A DNA stretch of 64,000 nucleotides from an uncultured SAR86 cluster bacterium. GTDB taxonomy: Bacteria > Pseudomonadota > Gammaproteobacteria > Magnimaribacterales > D2472. The translations under genes were made by a program, and so were the position numbers. A model generated the notes under the pieces. The model was not told where the DNA came from and ran no database searches. It saw nothing but the letters and a program-made list of their open reading frames with translations. The stretch spans positions 124,001 through 188,000 of the forward strand of contig CAJIYN010000002.1 of the NCBI GenBank assembly GCA_905181645.1, in the 5' to 3' direction. Positions within the stretch are counted from its first letter, which is position 1, and each line of letters begins with the position of its first letter. Of this stretch, positions 60,382 through 64,000 are shown in pieces.

Positions 60382-63300
60382 TTAGAAGTTCATTTGGAAA
60401 ACAGCATTAACTGATGGTCCAGTAATAGGATACAAGTTAGCATTTACATGGAATGGATAGTAAGAACTACCACCATATGCTGCATCTCTATCTGGGAAAG
60501 CATCAAAGATGTTATTTCCAACGATAGCAACATACATATCATCACTAATTTCATAACCAACAGTTAAGTTAGTTGTGAAATATGGGCTACCTTTTGTGTC
60601 TTCAACATAGTTAACATGTCCAATTCTGCTTACAGAAATTGAAGCTGACCAGTCTTGTAACGACCAATTAGCACCAACTACTTGTCTTGATCTTACAACG
60701 TATGATCCATTCATATAGCTAAGTCTTGGCTCTCCAGGTTCAGTAGCTTGTTTAAGATTTAATTGGTTTGAACCTCTTACTGAGAAACCAAAGTCTCCAC
60801 GTGTATCAGTAATCAATGTATAGTTTAAAGCCCAATCAAGCCCTTGATACTCTTGTGAAGCAATATTTAGAGGCTGAGTAATTAATTGCTCTATACCAGG
60901 AATAGCAAGTGGATCACTTGGCTCAACACCAGTAGGTCTACCGCCACGAACGATGCTGTCATAAACCTGAGAACAGTATGAACCTGTATATTCTTGAGCA
61001 TTAGCAATTGGAGATCCAGCTTCCTGAGCTCTACAAATTGCTTCATCAATTCTTAATTTGGCCTAAGCTACTATTTGAAACGATATCTTTAAGAACAACT
61101 TTATAAGCATCTACTGTTACTGTAAATCTATCAGCAGGTTCCCAAACGAAACCGAATGAATAAGAGTCTCCAGATTCATCTTTAAGATTTTTGTTACCAG
61201 TTGTAATAGCTTCAATATTGATCTTGTTGTATTCGCCACAAGTATCAAGATCGCCATTAACTAACCAGCACTGGTAGTAATCGATACCACTTGTGTAGCC
61301 TTGAACTTCTTCTAAGAAAGCTCTTTGCATATCAGGAGCTCTGAATGATTCAGACCATGATCCTCTTAACATAAAGTCATCGGAAGGTCTCCATTCAAAG
61401 TTACCACCTAAAGTTGTTCTGTCTACGTTTACAGCTTTGTCGTCATACTTATCGTTACGAGCAGATACAGAAACAGCAAATTCAGTTGTGATTGGGAATC
61501 TTAATTCTCCACCAATAGCAGTTCTATCTCTACTTCCACCACCATCTGTATAACCTGAACCCCATAATTTTCCTGCAACATTAAGTGCTGAAGGTATAAC
61601 TGTATATCCATGATCTTGGTACTCAGCAACAGCAGCAAAACCAATTGGTCCACCAGCTAACATACCAAATTCACCAACTAGTGTTGCAGTATAGAAGTCT
61701 GAATATGATTCAGCATGCTCATCATTAGTAGCCATGTAGTTTGAATAATCAAAATCAGCTCCATCATAGAACCATTCTGCATTTAAACATGTAGGCTGAC
61801 CCCAGTTGTAAGCGTAATAGTAACCATTATATGGGTCAGTAGCGTCACCAGGACTTCCACTCCAGTAACCATCAGCATAAAGATCAAAAGCATCCATAAC
61901 ACAAGGATTACCTAAAGCGTCATTTTGACCAATATTAAAATATAGCGCTTCCATCTCTTCACTTAACCATAACTGGCCAACAGAATCTGACTCATAGTCA
62001 TTTAATGTTGCAGAAACATCATATTCCCAACCATTTGAAAGAGTACCTCTTAGACCTAAGTCATAAGTATTTGATTGCTCTTCGAAAGAATTATCCCAGG
62101 TTGGCGGATTAAACATTTTAATACCATACCAGTCCATCATATAAACAGTTCCGCCAGTTCTTGGATTAGGCAAACCTGTTCCTGCTGGACCATAGTTAGA
62201 GTAACCCATTGACCATGGTGTTGCTCCGTCTGGGTAGTAGAAAGAGTTGAAATATACACCAGTAGTTTCTGTATTAAACTGCATTGCTTTGGCATATAGT
62301 TCCATTGATTCTGAAATAGTGTATGAACCAGCAAAAAATACTGAAGCATTATCTCTTTCATTCCAAATTGTTTGAGGTGGATTCTCTTCTCTTATACAAG
62401 CATTACCAACTCTAGTAGTTTCGTAATACTGGTCATAAGTAGTTTCAATTACACCGTCAATGTTAGTTGTTCCAGCACAAGTCCAACCCATGTCTTCACC
62501 ATTAGGGCCTCTCATATCACTAGGACCCCAAAACTGATAACCAGTAGCATAGATATTTGCACCATACATTCTAGCTGCATACCAAGGAACATCATTGTCT
62601 GAACCTTTGCCATCATCATAGTCATCATAATCATCTCTGTCTTTAGTAGTAAGAGGATCTAAATGAGTAAATTCAGCAGCAAGAGTCCATGAGAACTTAT
62701 CTGAAACTCCACCTGTTGTGAACTCAATTCCATACTCTTTACCAAATCCATCTCTTGATTGAAGATACTCACCAGCAGTTACTCTTACAGTGCTTTGTTC
62801 AACACCTTCAACTAAAACAATATTTAACAACACCAGCAATAGCATCTGAACCATAAACAGCTGAAGAGGACCTCTTAATACTTCGATTCTTTCAACTGCA
62901 GCTAGGGGAATAGAAGCCCAGTTAAATGATGATGAATTACCATTGTAAGGAAACGGCTAATCAGCCATTCTTTTACCATTAACCAAAACCAGAGTTCTAC
63001 CTGGACCAAAGTCTCTTAGGTCAATAACCTGGTTAGCAGGAGTAAAACCAGCCTGGAAGTTTTCACCAGCTGTTTGACCGATATTCTGAGTCAAGTTAGA
63101 TACAGCATCAAATACTGTTCCGTAACCTGCTTGGTCAATATCTGTTCTGGTAATAACTGTTACAGGAGTAGCTCCTTCGATATCGATTCTTTTAATTCTT
63201 GAACCGGTAACAGTAACACGACCTACATCGGTTACATCGTCATCGGAATCATCAGATTCTGTTTCAGTTGTAGCAACCTCTTCAACTTCATCGACTGGTT

Positions 63301-63439
63301 CATCAGCAAAAGCGTTAAAAGGCGCAAAAGTAAAAGCTACTAAAAATAGCAAAGATAGTTGTAATTTATTCATATGTTTCCCCATATAAAAAAGTGTTAA
63401 ATAGCATGAATCTTCTTGATTCAAGCTCGTTCCCACCAT
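60382..63439 (-). CDS. TonB-dependent outer-membrane receptor, frameshifted
   Basis: Signal peptide; VGRVTVTGSRIKRIDIEGATPVTVITRTDIDQAGYGTVFDAVSNL; FRAPDMQRAFLEE; C-terminal NAVFQMNF. Confidence 0.92.
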
Positions 63440-63549
63440 TATTCATGCTATTTTTGATTTTTGCAAGCTTGAGTGTCCATATATTTATATCTACTCTTTG
63501 GATGTTAAATCTTATATATTAGTTGCTAATATTAAATTATTAACTAATA

Positions 63550-63567
63550 TGTAAAGGAAACTTTACA
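63550..63567. promoter_or_regulatory. TyrR-type box upstream of the S9 peptidase gene
   Basis: TGTAAA-GGAAAC-TTTACA, 19 bp before the ATG at 63587. Confidence 0.65.
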
Positions 63568-63586
63568 TCTATAAAAAAGGCTTAAA

Positions 63587-64000
63587 ATGAAATCATATAA
63601 AATATTTAGCTTCTTAATCTTATTAAGTATTAATTTTACCAATCCAATCAATGCTGAACCAATACCTTTAGAGAAGTTATTATGTGGTGGTAGCGCATCA
63701 GGCGGAACACTGTCTCCATCTGGAAGATATTACGCAGCTATGGTTCCATCAACAACACCTACATGTTCTATAGAGACCAAGAGGCTAATAGAGCAGATAG
63801 AGTTCTAGTTGTAACGAATCTAGAAACCATGGAACCAAAAGTTTTATCTGGAACCTCTGCAGGTTCTTCGGTAAGTTCTTTTTCATGGCTTAACGAAAAT
63901 ACCTTACTTGTTAGTAGAGGTGGCAGAAGTATAGAATCAGCAAGTCTCTATTCAATTGATAGAGATGGTAAAAATCAAAAAGTTTTATACAAAGCCAAGC
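63587..64000 (+). CDS. S9 (prolyl oligopeptidase)-family peptidase, N-terminal part, frameshift near 63775, runs off the window
   Basis: Signal peptide; GGTLSPSGRYYAAMVPST then RVLVVTNLETMEPKVLSGTSAGSSVSSFSWLNENTLLVSRGG. Confidence 0.8.

Overview
AT-rich, gene-dense bacterial window, most likely from a marine gammaproteobacterium of SAR86-like character. That assignment is inference from gene content: two TonB-dependent receptors, a DUF3450/ExbB/ExbD/TonB/TPR block, M16, M28 and S9 peptidases, and many oxidoreductases. I recognise about 50 protein genes, two tRNAs (Arg-TCG and Ser-GGA), two hairpin terminators and several operator-like palindromes. I see no rRNA, CRISPR array, transposase or phage module. 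Most long genes are split by single-base frameshifts between adjacent ORFs, so much of the apparent pseudogenisation is probably sequencing or consensus error. The best leads are: (1) a perfect LexA/SOS box 11 bp upstream of an unrecognised 77-aa ORF; (2) two perfect TyrR-type boxes (TGTAAA-N6-TTTACA) about 20 bp upstream of a MacAB-like export operon and an S9 peptidase; (3) three short plus-strand coding tracts (ProS-like, a Bacteroidota-type unknown protein, PutA N-terminus) embedded antisense in or at the end of minus-strand genes, two of them replacing the gene's middle with little change in length; (4) a structured leader ending in a terminator just before an EamA exporter; (5) a co-directional locus that could be a nitrogenous-substrate catabolic pathway. 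No clearly new multi-gene defence or mobile system was found.
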